Of a stretch of DNA of 64,000 nucleotides, positions 16,108 to 25,032 are shown piece after piece. Origin of the DNA: an uncultured Draconibacterium sp. (lineage in GTDB: Bacteria > Bacteroidota > Bacteroidia > Bacteroidales > Prolixibacteraceae). The DNA lies in NCBI RefSeq assembly GCF_963675065.1, contig NZ_OY775906.1, positions 2,024,001 through 2,088,000 on the forward strand, written 5' to 3'. The notes under the pieces are model-generated. The model searched no databases, was not told the DNA's origin, and was given only the letters and a program-made list of their open reading frames with translations. The translations under genes and the position numbers were made by a program. The number at the start of each line of letters is the position of its first letter. Position 1 is the stretch's first letter.

Positions 16108-17976
16108 ATGAAAAACACATTTATTATGGTCAAAAAACTGCTTTACTTGTGCTTTTCCGGGATGCTTATATTTATGAGCTCCGGACTAAAAGCGCAGTCT
16201 GACACCGGGTTTGGGAAATACCACACCAACCAGGAGATTCAGCAAATTTTAAAAGAATTTTCTTCGGGAAATGCCAAATTACACACCATTGCCGAAAGTC
16301 CGGGAGGCGAACCAATTACCGTATTGGAAATTGGCACAAACCTCGACGATGTTCCCGCAATTTTTGTAGGTGCCAATTTTGAGGGTAATGTGCCGCTGGC
16401 ATCGGAAGGTGCGTTATACCTGGCGCAACTACTGCTCGATTCCACAGCCTACACAGAAGATGTAAAATGGTATATCATGGCTCAGCCAAACCCTGATGCT
16501 GCTGCCGATTATTTCTCGGAATTAAAAACCGGAAAAGCCACTAACCTCTTCAAAGTAAATAACGATGGCGATGAAGCAACAGATGAAGATGGTCCGGACG
16601 ATTTGAACGGCGACGGGCTGATCACTCAAATGCGCATTAAAAGCATTGATGGCAGTTATATCGTTTCGGAGAAAGACGCGCGACTGATGAAAAAAGCCGA
16701 TAAAACAAAAGGCGAGCGCGGCGAATATAAGATACTGACGGAAGGAATTGACAACGACACCGACGGTAAATACAACGAAGATGGTACCGGTGGAATTAAC
16801 GTAGGAATTGCCTTCCCGCACCTTTTCCCCTACGAAAATAAGGAGGCCGGTTTGTTTGCCGGTCAAACTCCTGAGGTGTATGGTATACTTCGTTTTATTT
16901 TCGACCGCCCAGAGATTTCAATGGTGTATACATTGGGAACATCAAACTTCTGTCTGGTTCCGCCAAAAGGAGGCCGTAAAGGTGATGCTAACCTTGAGCG
17001 AATTAAAATACCTCGTCGCTATGTCAGCATGCTTAATGCCGATGCCAGTAGAACATATACGATGGATGAAACAATCGAATTGTTTAAAGCAGTTGTTTCG
17101 GAAGGCACAGAAGTAACTCCTGCACTGGTTGCTAGTTATCTTAGTCTGGGAGCGGCTCTGAATCCTATGAAAGACGACCTGGTTTTCTATAATAAATATG
17201 CTGAAGACTATAAAAAGTACCTGAAAGCAAAAGACTTCAGCACCGAAATGCTCGACCCAATTCCGGCAAAAGATGGTTCGTTTGAATTATGGGCCTATTA
17301 TCACCTTGGAGTGCCATCGTTTAGTATGCAACTATTCTCGGTTCCGAAAGTAAAAGAAGAAGAGAAAAAAGATGATGATAGCGATGACTCTGAGGACAAG
17401 AAAAAGAAAGAAGAAAAGTCGGAGAAAAAAGATGAGCTGAGCGAAAAAGACAAAGCACTGCTGGCCTATTCTGATGCAGAACTGGACGGAGCAGGATTTG
17501 TTGCCTGGACAAAAGTGGATCATCCCGATTTTGATGAAGTAGAAGTAGGCGGTTATGCGCCTTACCTGGAAACAACGCCGAAAGCAGACAAGATTGAGTC
17601 CTTACTGGCAACACAATTGCCCTGGTTGCTCAAATTGTCAACCGAACTTCCTGAGTTTGCAATTGCCGACAAAAAAGTGACCGACATGGGTGGAGGTATT
17701 TATAAACTGGAATTGTATGTAGCCAACAATGGTGCACTTCCCTACCCCATTTCTATGGGACAGCGAAATGGTCAGCCCGCTCCTGTAATTCTTACGCTCG
17801 ATGGCGATATGGAATTACTGGAAGGAAAACTGCGCACACCTGTTGGTGCAATTGGTGCCAACCAGGTTAAAAAATACACCTGGCTGCTGAAGGCAAGTAA
17901 AAACAAAAGTATTACTGCCGGAATTGAGTCGGCCGTTTTTACCGATGTAGTTGAACAAATTAAAATTGGAGGTTAA
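16108..17976 (+). CDS. M14-type carboxypeptidase homologue lacking catalytic residues
   Basis: 622 residues with a signal peptide (GMLIFMSSGLKAQ); a start at the internal ATG seven codons in is possible. It aligns along its length with the next gene. The zinc motif HxxE is replaced: NIHGNE in the neighbour corresponds to NFEGNV here (Glu92, Val95). The DPNRNW substrate-binding motif becomes NVGIAFPHLFP, and the FHNSGG zinc His becomes TLGTSNF. It keeps the acidic Ca2+-type loop (NNDGDEATDEDGPDDLNGDG). A highly charged Lys/Glu/Asp linker lies at about 410-450. It is therefore probably non-catalytic: a substrate-binding or regulatory partner of the active peptidase 2 bases downstream. Confidence 0.82.
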   Translation: MKNTFIMVKKLLYLCFSGMLIFMSSGLKAQSDTGFGKYHTNQEIQQILKEFSSGNAKLHTIAESPGGEPITVLEIGTNLDDVPAIFVGANFEGNVPLASEGALYLAQLLLDSTAYTEDVKWYIMAQPNPDAAADYFSELKTGKATNLFKVNNDGDEATDEDGPDDLNGDGLITQMRIKSIDGSYIVSEKDARLMKKADKTKGERGEYKILTEGIDNDTDGKYNEDGTGGINVGIAFPHLFPYENKEAGLFAGQTPEVYGILRFIFDRPEISMVYTLGTSNFCLVPPKGGRKGDANLERIKIPRRYVSMLNADASRTYTMDETIELFKAVVSEGTEVTPALVASYLSLGAALNPMKDDLVFYNKYAEDYKKYLKAKDFSTEMLDPIPAKDGSFELWAYYHLGVPSFSMQLFSVPKVKEEEKKDDDSDDSEDKKKKEEKSEKKDELSEKDKALLAYSDAELDGAGFVAWTKVDHPDFDEVEVGGYAPYLETTPKADKIESLLATQLPWLLKLSTELPEFAIADKKVTDMGGGIYKLELYVANNGALPYPISMGQRNGQPAPVILTLDGDMELLEGKLRTPVGAIGANQVKKYTWLLKASKNKSITAGIESAVFTDVVEQIKIGG

Positions 17977-17978
17977 TC

Positions 17979-19697
17979 ATGATACGCAAAATATTTTCTT
18001 TATTAGCAATATTCTCGTTGGCCGTAACCGTATTTGCCGCCAATGAACCGAAGATTGAAGTACCACTACGTTTCGACCGTTATTACGATTACGATGATGT
18101 GGTAAAAGCGCTGGAAGTACTTCATGAGGCTTATCCGGAAATGACTAAACTGGAATCGATTGGAGAAAGCGAAGAAGGATTAAAGATCTACGCGCTTACC
18201 ATCAACAATAAAAAAACCGGTGCAGAACACGACAAACCGGGAGTTTGGGTTGACGGAAACATTCACGGTAACGAGATTCAGGCCGGTGAAGTATGCCTAT
18301 ACTACGCCAATATGCTGCTTACAAAATATGGCAAAAACGAGCAGATTACAAAAGCTGTCGACAGCAATGTTCATTACATTATTCCGGTGGTGAATGTAGA
18401 TGGCCGCAATCACTTTTTTAAAGATGCACATACGCCAAGCTCGAGCAGAAGTATACGTGTACCGAAAGATGATGACGGCGATGGTTTATTCGACGAAGAT
18501 GCCCCGGATGATCTGGATGGCGACGGCAGCATTTGCCAGATGCGTATAAAAGATCCTAACGGAAATTATAAACCCGATCCGGAAGATCCACGAATTATGG
18601 TTCGTGTAAAACCCGGGGAGAAAGGTGAATACACCATCCTCGGCTCGGAAGGAATTGATAACGATGGCGACGGAAGATTTAACGAAGATGCTGAAGGATA
18701 TCTCGATCCGAACCGTAACTGGGGTTTTCACTGGCAGCCGCCTTACGTTCAGCGAGGAGCCGGAAACTTTCCGTTTTCAGGTGTTGGCATTAAAGCTGTT
18801 GATGAATTTGCAGCCAAACACCCCAACATCATTGTAAACTTTTCATTCCACAACTCAGGCGGTATGTGGCTACGTGTTCCTGCTGATGACAAGACATCTA
18901 TTCCGTCAACGGATATTGCTGCTTATGATGTAATTGGTAAAGAAGCGATAAAAATTACTCCGGGTTATGTTTATATGCCATCGTACGAGCTTTATCCAAC
19001 ATATGGCGACTCGGACGGACAGATGTTCTATGTGCATGGCTCGTATACTTTTGTTGGCGAATTGTTTATGCGCGAGGATGAGACTTATAAAGAAAAAAGC
19101 GACAAACCTTCTACAAGCAGCAGTCGTACGGAACGTAATCGCGAACAGTTGAAGTTTAACGACAACGTGGTTCAGGGCGAATTATATAAAGAGTGGAAAC
19201 CTTACAACCATCCCGTTTACGGCGAAATTGAAATTGGTGGCTGGGTGAAAATGAGCTCACGTTTACCACATCCGTTTATGTTGCCCGATTTGGTGCACCG
19301 CAATGCTTCAGTGGTTTTGCTGGCAGCCAACGAAACACCAAAAGTGGAAATGGATGTTTTTGAGGTAAAAGAGCTGGACAATAACCTGAAACGAATTCGG
19401 GTTCGCTTAACAAACAAGAACGGTTTATCGACCATGACGGCCCAGGCTGTAAAAGATAAGTTGTATACCATCGACCACCTGAAAGTTTCGGGAGCCAAAG
19501 TTATTGCCGGTGGAAAAATTAACGATTACCGCCTCGACCAGGTAAGTTATAAAGAACATAAACCTGAAGTTCAGTTCTTTGCCATTCCGGGACACAGTAG
19601 TGCAGAATATGAATTTATTGTTCAAGGCAAAGGAGAAGTTAAACTGGAATACACCTCGCAGAAAGCAGGTATTTCAAGTACTTCGGTTACTTTATAA
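17979..19697 (+). CDS. M14 zinc carboxypeptidase, secreted
   Basis: 572 residues, signal peptide ending near VFAA. The catalytic set is complete: zinc ligands His96 and Glu99 in NIHGNE, Arg246 with Asn in DPNRNW, third ligand His291 in SFHNSGG, and general base Glu361 in FVGELF. Two acidic DxDGDG loops (near 165-185 and 225-240) interrupt the fold, probably binding calcium. Family members cleave C-terminal residues of peptides. The C-terminal 150 residues form a beta-rich accessory domain. The start is supported by GGAGG at 17968-17972. It is translationally coupled to the inactive homologue and ends at a strong terminator. Confidence 0.87.
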   Translation: MIRKIFSLLAIFSLAVTVFAANEPKIEVPLRFDRYYDYDDVVKALEVLHEAYPEMTKLESIGESEEGLKIYALTINNKKTGAEHDKPGVWVDGNIHGNEIQAGEVCLYYANMLLTKYGKNEQITKAVDSNVHYIIPVVNVDGRNHFFKDAHTPSSSRSIRVPKDDDGDGLFDEDAPDDLDGDGSICQMRIKDPNGNYKPDPEDPRIMVRVKPGEKGEYTILGSEGIDNDGDGRFNEDAEGYLDPNRNWGFHWQPPYVQRGAGNFPFSGVGIKAVDEFAAKHPNIIVNFSFHNSGGMWLRVPADDKTSIPSTDIAAYDVIGKEAIKITPGYVYMPSYELYPTYGDSDGQMFYVHGSYTFVGELFMREDETYKEKSDKPSTSSSRTERNREQLKFNDNVVQGELYKEWKPYNHPVYGEIEIGGWVKMSSRLPHPFMLPDLVHRNASVVLLAANETPKVEMDVFEVKELDNNLKRIRVRLTNKNGLSTMTAQAVKDKLYTIDHLKVSGAKVIAGGKINDYRLDQVSYKEHKPEVQFFAIPGHSSAEYEFIVQGKGEVKLEYTSQKAGISSTSVTL

Positions 19698-19720
19698 AAA
19701 AGAGATTTAGTGATATTAAA

Positions 19721-19752
19721 AGAGTGCTCGCGTCCGTGAGCACTCTTTTTTT
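19721..19752 (+). terminator. Terminator of the M14 pair
   Basis: AGAGTGCTC (19721-19729) and GAGCACTCT (19738-19746) form a perfect 9-bp stem around GCGTCCGT, followed by a T-run, 23 bases after the stop codon. Confidence 0.9.
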
Positions 19753-19900
19753 ACAGAATTTAATTTTACCAATTAGTAAGCAATCCGAGTTTTCGGATAA
19801 TTAACCCTTAAATTCTAACTGCTCTACTAATGGTATTTACCAATGTAATTTCATCGTTTCGCTTAATGCTCACGCTGAAAACAAATGGTATACTTGAAAT

Positions 19901-20017
19901 AAAAAAAAATCCCGGCGTCCACTCCGGGATTTTTCAATCCAGTCTTTTTAAACAACTAAATGAATTTTAATAATTCTCCTCCTCTATTTCTAGCGGGGTT
20001 TGTATGATTCAAAAGTA
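19901..20017 (-). ncRNA. Candidate small RNA unit 1 (promoter to terminator, about 100 nt)
   Basis: On the minus strand a perfect -7 element TACTTTTG (20017-20010) is followed by ATCATACAAACCCC, about 75 bases of A/T-rich sequence, and a terminator stem ATCCCGG/CCGGGAT (19930-19924 and 19915-19909) with a run of nine T. The same order is seen 304 bases away in unit 2. It is not followed by a gene before the terminator. It could instead be only a second terminator for the phosphatase gene at 20430. Confidence 0.5.
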
Positions 20018-20204
20018 ATTATGTTACAATTTAAAGTACTACGTGAGCTACTGAATTCAACTAGCCAAAATGCTGAAATAACGACTGCCGAAATGCTGAG
20101 GTAAAAGTTCTCAAAAATGCAATGATTGGCTGAAGTGACAATTTTAAAAGATAAATTAAAGAACTGCTGCTAATCGAACAAACCCTGATTCGATCACTCG
20201 GCAT

Positions 20205-20321
20205 AAAAAATCCCGGGCGTCCAATCCGGGATATTTATTTTATCACAATAAAACAGGGTTTTATAAAATCTAACTAAACTAACTAACTAACTAACTAATG
20301 GGTTTGTATGCAACAAATATA
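20205..20321 (-). ncRNA. Candidate small RNA unit 2, sibling of unit 1
   Basis: Minus-strand -7 TATATTTG (20321-20314), then GCATACAAACCC, a tract of TTAG tetramers (plus-strand AACT repeat about 20272-20298), and the terminator ATCCCGG/CCGGGAT with a T-run (20232-20205). The CATACAAACCC start and the CCGGGATTTTTT end match unit 1, while the middle is unrelated. Beyond these units the 730-base gap from 19698 to 20429 shows no gene. Confidence 0.5.
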
Positions 20322-20429
20322 TCTACTGTTGATTAAACCGATTAATTTTTTCTGCTGAAATAGCACAAGATTAAACTGATATTTAAGGGTTTAAAATGCT
20401 GACACCCGGCGATGTTATTTCTTACTGCA

Positions 20430-20888
20430 TTATTTTAAATAGCGAAATACATGCTCTCTTCGGAGTCCGTCGTCTACAAAAACCGCTTCAACTCCCAGTT
20501 TTCCAACTTCGTGAATGTTGCGGTGTTCGTCGTCGAAGAAAACCATGTCGGAATAGTCAATTCCAAAATGATTTTTGATTTTTGAGAAATGCTGAATTTT
20601 ACTGCTTGGATAGATTTCTTTCAGGTCGAAATATTTATCGATATCAAACAGGTGAAGCAGATCTTGTGCCCAGGATGGCTCGAAGGTGCGTGAAGCTGCA
20701 GCAATTTTTCGCTTATTCTTTTTGAGTTCCTCCAATACCGGAATCACATCAGGATACAATGCAATTTCACTGTTAGATTGATCAAGCAAGGCTCCTTTGC
20801 TCCAATAATAAGGCGGATTTGTGGCATCGCACCAGGTTCCACCGGCATCCCACAGGGTAAAATCCAAATCAAAAACGAATAACTTCAT
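20430..20888 (-). CDS. HAD-superfamily phosphatase, MDP-1 type
   Basis: 152 residues, a compact HAD fold. Motif I FDLDFTLWD has the nucleophile Asp7 and acid Asp9; motif II is AAASRT; a Lys precedes HFSKI for motif III; motif IV is VFFDDEHRNI. Size and motif spacing match magnesium-dependent phosphatase-1 proteins, which dephosphorylate phosphotyrosine-like or sugar substrates, including glycated-protein repair. It is cytoplasmic. It lies 82 bases beyond dctM on the same strand, so read-through from the TRAP operon is possible, but its role in uronate metabolism is unclear. Confidence 0.82.
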   Translation of the reverse strand: MKLFVFDLDFTLWDAGGTWCDATNPPYYWSKGALLDQSNSEIALYPDVIPVLEELKKNKRKIAAASRTFEPSWAQDLLHLFDIDKYFDLKEIYPSSKIQHFSKIKNHFGIDYSDMVFFDDEHRNIHEVGKLGVEAVFVDDGLRREHVFRYLK

Positions 20889-20970
20889 GAGGGCGAAAAT
20901 AGAGAAAGTATTGAGATTTGTGTTTTATATCAACTCCTGCGAGCCAATATAAAACACAAATTTTAAGTCA

Positions 20971-22434
20971 CTAAAATCCCAGGCTTCGAGGTAACCACAT
21001 CGAGATTTCAGGAATATAAGTTACCAGCAACAAACAAACGATCATTGCTATAAACATCGGAATAAGCGGTTTTATCACCGTTTCAATTTTTACCTGGCTC
21101 ACACTACATCCGATAAACAGCAGTGATCCAACAGGAGGCGTTCCTAAACCAACACTAAGGTTCAGTACCATGATAATTCCGAAGTGAACAGGTTCCAATC
21201 CTAAATTGGTAACAATTGGTAAGAATATCGGTGTAAAGATCAGCACTGCCGGAGTCATGTCCATAAACACACCCACAAACAGCAAGATCATATTGATGAT
21301 CAGAAGAATGACAAATTTGTTGTCGCTTAATGCAAGCAAAGCCTCACTTACATTTTGTGGAATATTTTCGTAGGCCATAATCCACGACAAACCGATACAG
21401 GTAGCAACCAGCAACAATACAAATGCGGTAGTTTTTACTGAACGTAGAATTACATCAGGCATATCTTTCAATGTCAATTCGCGATAAGCAAATGCCAGTA
21501 CCAGCGCATACAAAACGGCTACCGCCGACGCTTCTGTGGCAGTAAAGAAACCTGCCACTATACCACCAATAACAATTACCAGCATCAGCAAACTAGGGAA
21601 AGCGCGCCAAAACACTTTTAAGGCATTTATTGCACCTTTTTTGTGCTTACTTCCGTAATAGCCAATTCCTCCCAGGAACAAAGCGCCGATTCCGCCATAA
21701 ATGGCTGTGGCTACTCCTGCAGAAAATGCACTGTTTACTTTAATCAATCCAACAATTACCAATGCAAGCGATGCAATAACGGCGAAGAATTTACCGAGGT
21801 TGCGCACCATTCCGCTAAATCCAAAATGTTTGTAAGAAAACATTCCCAAAGCCACGGCCATAATCGCCAATCCGGTTAAAATACCCGGTGCATAGCCGGC
21901 AAGGAAAAGCGCCGTAATAGAAACACCACCACTGGCCAGTGAATATACAATGAGGATATTACTTGGAGGAATAGACAAACCTGTTGTTGCCGAAGTAATG
22001 TTTACTGCGGCACTAAAGTTTTTGTCGTAACCTTCTTTGTTCATCTCCGGCATCATAATACTACCGATGGCTGACGCCGAAGCAGCTGCCGAACCTGAGA
22101 TAGCACCAAAAAGCATGTTTGCAAAAACATTTACAAAAGCTAATCCGGCAGGCCAGCGGCCAACCAAAACACGGGCAAAATTGATAAGCCGGATGGCTAT
22201 CCCTCCCTTGTTCATTATATTCCCCGCCAGTATAAAAAACGGAATCGCCAGCAGTGCGAAACTATCCAGCCCCGTTGCCATTCGCTGTGCAAACGTTGTT
22301 GCAGCAGGCAGTGGCATAATAGTTACCAGCATGGTTAAAATCCCTGAAATTCCGATACTGATAGCAATGGGAACTCCAATTACAAGTAAAATTATAAAGC
22401 TTACTACAAGTACAATTACTCCTAAAAATTCCAT
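20971..22434 (-). CDS. dctM: TRAP transporter large permease DctM, with inserted helices
   Basis: 487 residues, polytopic. Conserved TRAP-L features include GLDSFALLAIPFFILAGNIM, FGAISGSAAASASAIG and the C-terminal GLGTPPVG. It carries out sodium-driven uptake together with DctQ and the periplasmic binder. Usual members have about 425 residues; this one has roughly 60 extra at about 208-272, including two hydrophobic stretches (FFAVIASLALVIVGLI and AIYGGIGALFLGGIGYYG), so it may have two additional membrane helices. Its ATG overlaps the dctQ stop by one base. The cargo is probably a hexuronate, judged from the neighbouring catabolic genes. Confidence 0.9.
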   Translation of the reverse strand: MEFLGVIVLVVSFIILLVIGVPIAISIGISGILTMLVTIMPLPAATTFAQRMATGLDSFALLAIPFFILAGNIMNKGGIAIRLINFARVLVGRWPAGLAFVNVFANMLFGAISGSAAASASAIGSIMMPEMNKEGYDKNFSAAVNITSATTGLSIPPSNILIVYSLASGGVSITALFLAGYAPGILTGLAIMAVALGMFSYKHFGFSGMVRNLGKFFAVIASLALVIVGLIKVNSAFSAGVATAIYGGIGALFLGGIGYYGSKHKKGAINALKVFWRAFPSLLMLVIVIGGIVAGFFTATEASAVAVLYALVLAFAYRELTLKDMPDVILRSVKTTAFVLLLVATCIGLSWIMAYENIPQNVSEALLALSDNKFVILLIINMILLFVGVFMDMTPAVLIFTPIFLPIVTNLGLEPVHFGIIMVLNLSVGLGTPPVGSLLFIGCSVSQVKIETVIKPLIPMFIAMIVCLLLVTYIPEISMWLPRSLGF

Positions 22435-22904
22435 TACTCTTCAATATTTTGGTTCAGTGAATTATCAATAGCATAATAAATAATAAGCAGTCCGCTAAGT
22501 GGGACAATGAGGTAAACATACCCCAGAGGCAACGCCAGTGCTGCTGATTTTACGTTAAGGTAGAAACGTGTGTAAACCAACCACGAGCCTCCAAATACCA
22601 TTACAAACAGGGCAAATAAGCCAACCAGTGTATTAATAAAAGTTTGCAGGCGGCGTTTTTTCACGCCTTTCAGTTTCTGAAGCATAAGGTCGATGGCAAG
22701 GTGTTCGTTTTTACCGGCCACATAAGCAGCCCCCAACATACCTACCCAAATTAAAAGGAATCCGGCCAGCTCATCGGTAAACGAACTTGGTGCAGCCAAA
22801 ACGTAGCGGCTAAAAACCTGCCAGAGTACATCAAGTACCAATATGCTCATTATCGAAACCAATATGATCTCGATTATCTTATCTATTTTTTCTCTGATAG
22901 TCAT
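22434..22904 (-). CDS. dctQ: TRAP transporter small permease DctQ
   Basis: 156 residues with four hydrophobic helices, as in the small TRAP subunit. The family pattern is visible: VLWQVFSRYVL near the end of helix 1, then FTDELAGFLLIWVGMLGAAYVAGKNEHLAIDL. It bridges DctP and DctM. The gene begins 20 bases after dctP and its stop overlaps the dctM start, so the three are made together. No oddity is seen. Confidence 0.9.
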   Translation of the reverse strand: MTIREKIDKIIEIILVSIMSILVLDVLWQVFSRYVLAAPSSFTDELAGFLLIWVGMLGAAYVAGKNEHLAIDLMLQKLKGVKKRRLQTFINTLVGLFALFVMVFGGSWLVYTRFYLNVKSAALALPLGYVYLIVPLSGLLIIYYAIDNSLNQNIEE

Positions 22905-22924
22905 AATCTTTTTCTTATCGGTTT

Positions 22925-23908
22925 CTATTTCACTGCTTCGATGCGACGTAGAATATCGCCCAAAACTTCGTCTTGTCTGTATTTATCCAATAAAGGGGCA
23001 ACTTTCTTTGCAAATAGTTCTTTGTCGGGATAATTGATCTGAACACCATTCTCCTGAACTATTCGCAATGATTCTTCAACCGATTCGGCCCAGTATTTCC
23101 GTTCCACAGGAACCGATTCGTCGGCAGCTTCCTGCAGCCACTTTTGTTCCTGCTCGCTTAGTGTGTTCCATACTTTTGTACTGATGATCAGCACATCGGG
23201 CACACAGGTATGTTCATCTAATGAATACTGTTTACACACCTCGTAATGGTGCGAAGTATATAAACTTGGCTCGTTGTTTTCAGCACCGTCAACCACTCCA
23301 CTTTGCAGCGCAGTGTACAATTCGCCCCACGAAATCGGTGTTGGAGAACCACCTAAAGCACGTACCATTTCCATGGCAGTCTGGCTTTTCATCACCCTGA
23401 TCTTCATCCCTTTTAAATCGTCGGGAGTATTTATAGGCTTGTCGATAGTATAAAAACTACGGAAGCCAGCATCGTAAAAACACAAACCACGAATCCAGAA
23501 TTCTTCAGTTCCCAACAACAACTCTTTACCTATCTCCCCATCAAAAACTTTAAATGAATGTTCTTTTGAACGAAAAACATATGGCAAACCCAAGGCTTTA
23601 AATTTTGGTGTAAAACTTTCCATAACAGCAGCGGAAACTTTCGTTATTGCCAAACTCCCGATCTGCAACAATTCAACACATTGTTGCTCGGAGCCCAATT
23701 GCCCGCTGGGGTAAATATCGATGGTTAATTTTCCTCCTGATTTTTCAGCCAAACGTTCGGCCATAAACTCCATTCCCTTATGCACTGGGTGAGTCGGGTC
23801 GAGACCATGAGCGAGTTTTAGCACTTTATGTTCTTTGACTTCGGCGCATCCCAGAAGAAATACCACCATAAAAACCAAAGAAAAAGCTTTATAGATTTTA
23901 GTTCTCAT
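22925..23908 (-). CDS. dctP: TRAP transporter periplasmic solute-binding protein DctP
   Basis: 327 residues with a lipoprotein signal (VFLLGCAEVKEHK, Cys near 21), unusual for Gram-negative DctP proteins but reported in others. The body shows the family pattern: ALGLPYVFRS, GFRSFYTIDKPINTPDDLKGMKIRVM with the carboxylate-binding Arg, and GAENNEPSLYTSHHYEVCKQYSL. It captures a sugar acid in the periplasm and delivers it to DctQM. It lies 44 bases after the aldolase gene, which supports hexuronate or a related aldonate as cargo. Confidence 0.9.
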   Translation of the reverse strand: MRTKIYKAFSLVFMVVFLLGCAEVKEHKVLKLAHGLDPTHPVHKGMEFMAERLAEKSGGKLTIDIYPSGQLGSEQQCVELLQIGSLAITKVSAAVMESFTPKFKALGLPYVFRSKEHSFKVFDGEIGKELLLGTEEFWIRGLCFYDAGFRSFYTIDKPINTPDDLKGMKIRVMKSQTAMEMVRALGGSPTPISWGELYTALQSGVVDGAENNEPSLYTSHHYEVCKQYSLDEHTCVPDVLIISTKVWNTLSEQEQKWLQEAADESVPVERKYWAESVEESLRIVQENGVQINYPDKELFAKKVAPLLDKYRQDEVLGDILRRIEAVK

Positions 23909-23952
23909 TAGATAAAATTGATTTATTGTATCGCCATTTCAGACGTACGATT

Positions 23953-24624
23953 TTATGTTGTCAGGTCACTGATAATTTTCAATGCCTCGGCACATTTTTC
24001 GGTAATATATGCATAATTTTTTTCGGCCAAAACTTCTTTCGGGAACAACTGCGATCCCATTCCCACACAAGTTACTCCGGCATCGAACCATTGTTTCAGG
24101 TTCTCTTCGGTTGGCGAAACGCCACCAGTTGGCATAATGCTGGCGTAAGGCATTGGTCCTTTTACTGCTTTAACAAAGCTTGGTCCTCCCACCTGCGATC
24201 CGGGGAATATTTTAACCACCTCGGCACCCAGTTCGTGAGCACGGCCAATTTCAGTTACCGAACCACAACCCGGACTCCAGGCTATCTTTCGTTTGTTACA
24301 AACTTTTGCAGTAGCTTCGTCAATTAGCGGAGCAACTACAAAGTTGGTTCCCAAAGCGATATACATAGCAGCTGTAGATTCGTCGACAATTGAGCCAACT
24401 CCCATTATCATTTCCGGACAGTTTTCAATTGTCCACTTGTTTAACTCAGCAAAAACAAGGGTAGCAAAATCGCCACGGTTAGTGAATTCGAACAAACGCA
24501 CACCACCATCGTAACAGGCTTTTACCACTGCTTTACAAACCTCAATATCCTGATGATAGAACACCGGAACCATTCCGGTTTCTTTCATTGTTAATGCTAC
24601 TTCTATTCTTGAAAATCTTGCCAT
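23953..24624 (-). CDS. eda: 2-keto-3-deoxy-6-phosphogluconate aldolase
   Basis: 223 residues, class I aldolase TIM barrel. It cleaves KDPG to pyruvate and glyceraldehyde-3-phosphate. Visible motifs are FEFTNRG (catalytic Glu and substrate Arg), SPGCGSVTE, the Schiff-base Lys138 in VVKIFPGSQVGG, and the phosphate loop PTGGVSP. The last step of the hexuronate pathway, in the same direction as kdgK and dctPQM. A 408-base spacer full of palindromes separates it from kdgK, so its expression may be uncoupled there. Confidence 0.93.
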   Translation of the reverse strand: MARFSRIEVALTMKETGMVPVFYHQDIEVCKAVVKACYDGGVRLFEFTNRGDFATLVFAELNKWTIENCPEMIMGVGSIVDESTAAMYIALGTNFVVAPLIDEATAKVCNKRKIAWSPGCGSVTEIGRAHELGAEVVKIFPGSQVGGPSFVKAVKGPMPYASIMPTGGVSPTEENLKQWFDAGVTCVGMGSQLFPKEVLAEKNYAYITEKCAEALKIISDLTT

Positions 24625-24680
24625 CTTATACTTGATTCATTTATATCTTTCAATTCAACTACTTCGTTACCAGGTAACGT

Positions 24681-24995
24681 TTGTCCCCCCTACAAAGGGG
24701 GACAAGATTTTTCAATTTATTTGAAAAATCAGGGGGTACATTTCTTTAACCCCAAAATATTATTGGAACGGCGATTAAATCAACGTTCTTTTATTACGGC
24801 GCATACAAAAGTTCATTTTCAAACCGCTTTTCATGATGCGCCGTTTTCTGCTATCTCCTTTTTATCCCCGCCCTAAAGGACGGGGCTACTATATTTCATC
24901 CCTACGGGATTAAAGAACGTTTAGCAAATGTGCCGTTTCCCTTTTCTTCTTTTCAATCCCGCGCTAAAGCACGGGGTTATTTATATTGAACTCCG
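24681..24995. repeat. Cluster of nested palindromes between kdgK and eda
   Basis: No gene is seen. TTGTCCCCC/GGGGGACAA (24681-24705) is followed by GATTTTTCAA/TTGAAAAATC (24706-24731). An outer repeat AACGTTCTTT (24782) / AAAGAACGTT (24912) encloses CGGCGCAT/ATGCGCCG (24797-24843), a CCCCGCCCTAAAGGACGGGG hairpin and ATCCCTACGGGAT. A related CCCGCGCTAAAGCACGGGG hairpin follows near 24958. The core CTAAAG is shared with the repeats at 7053 and 12965. Confidence 0.75.
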
Positions 24996-25032
24996 ATGCA
25001 GTTCTACTTTTGCCTTTTTACTTTTGCCTTGG

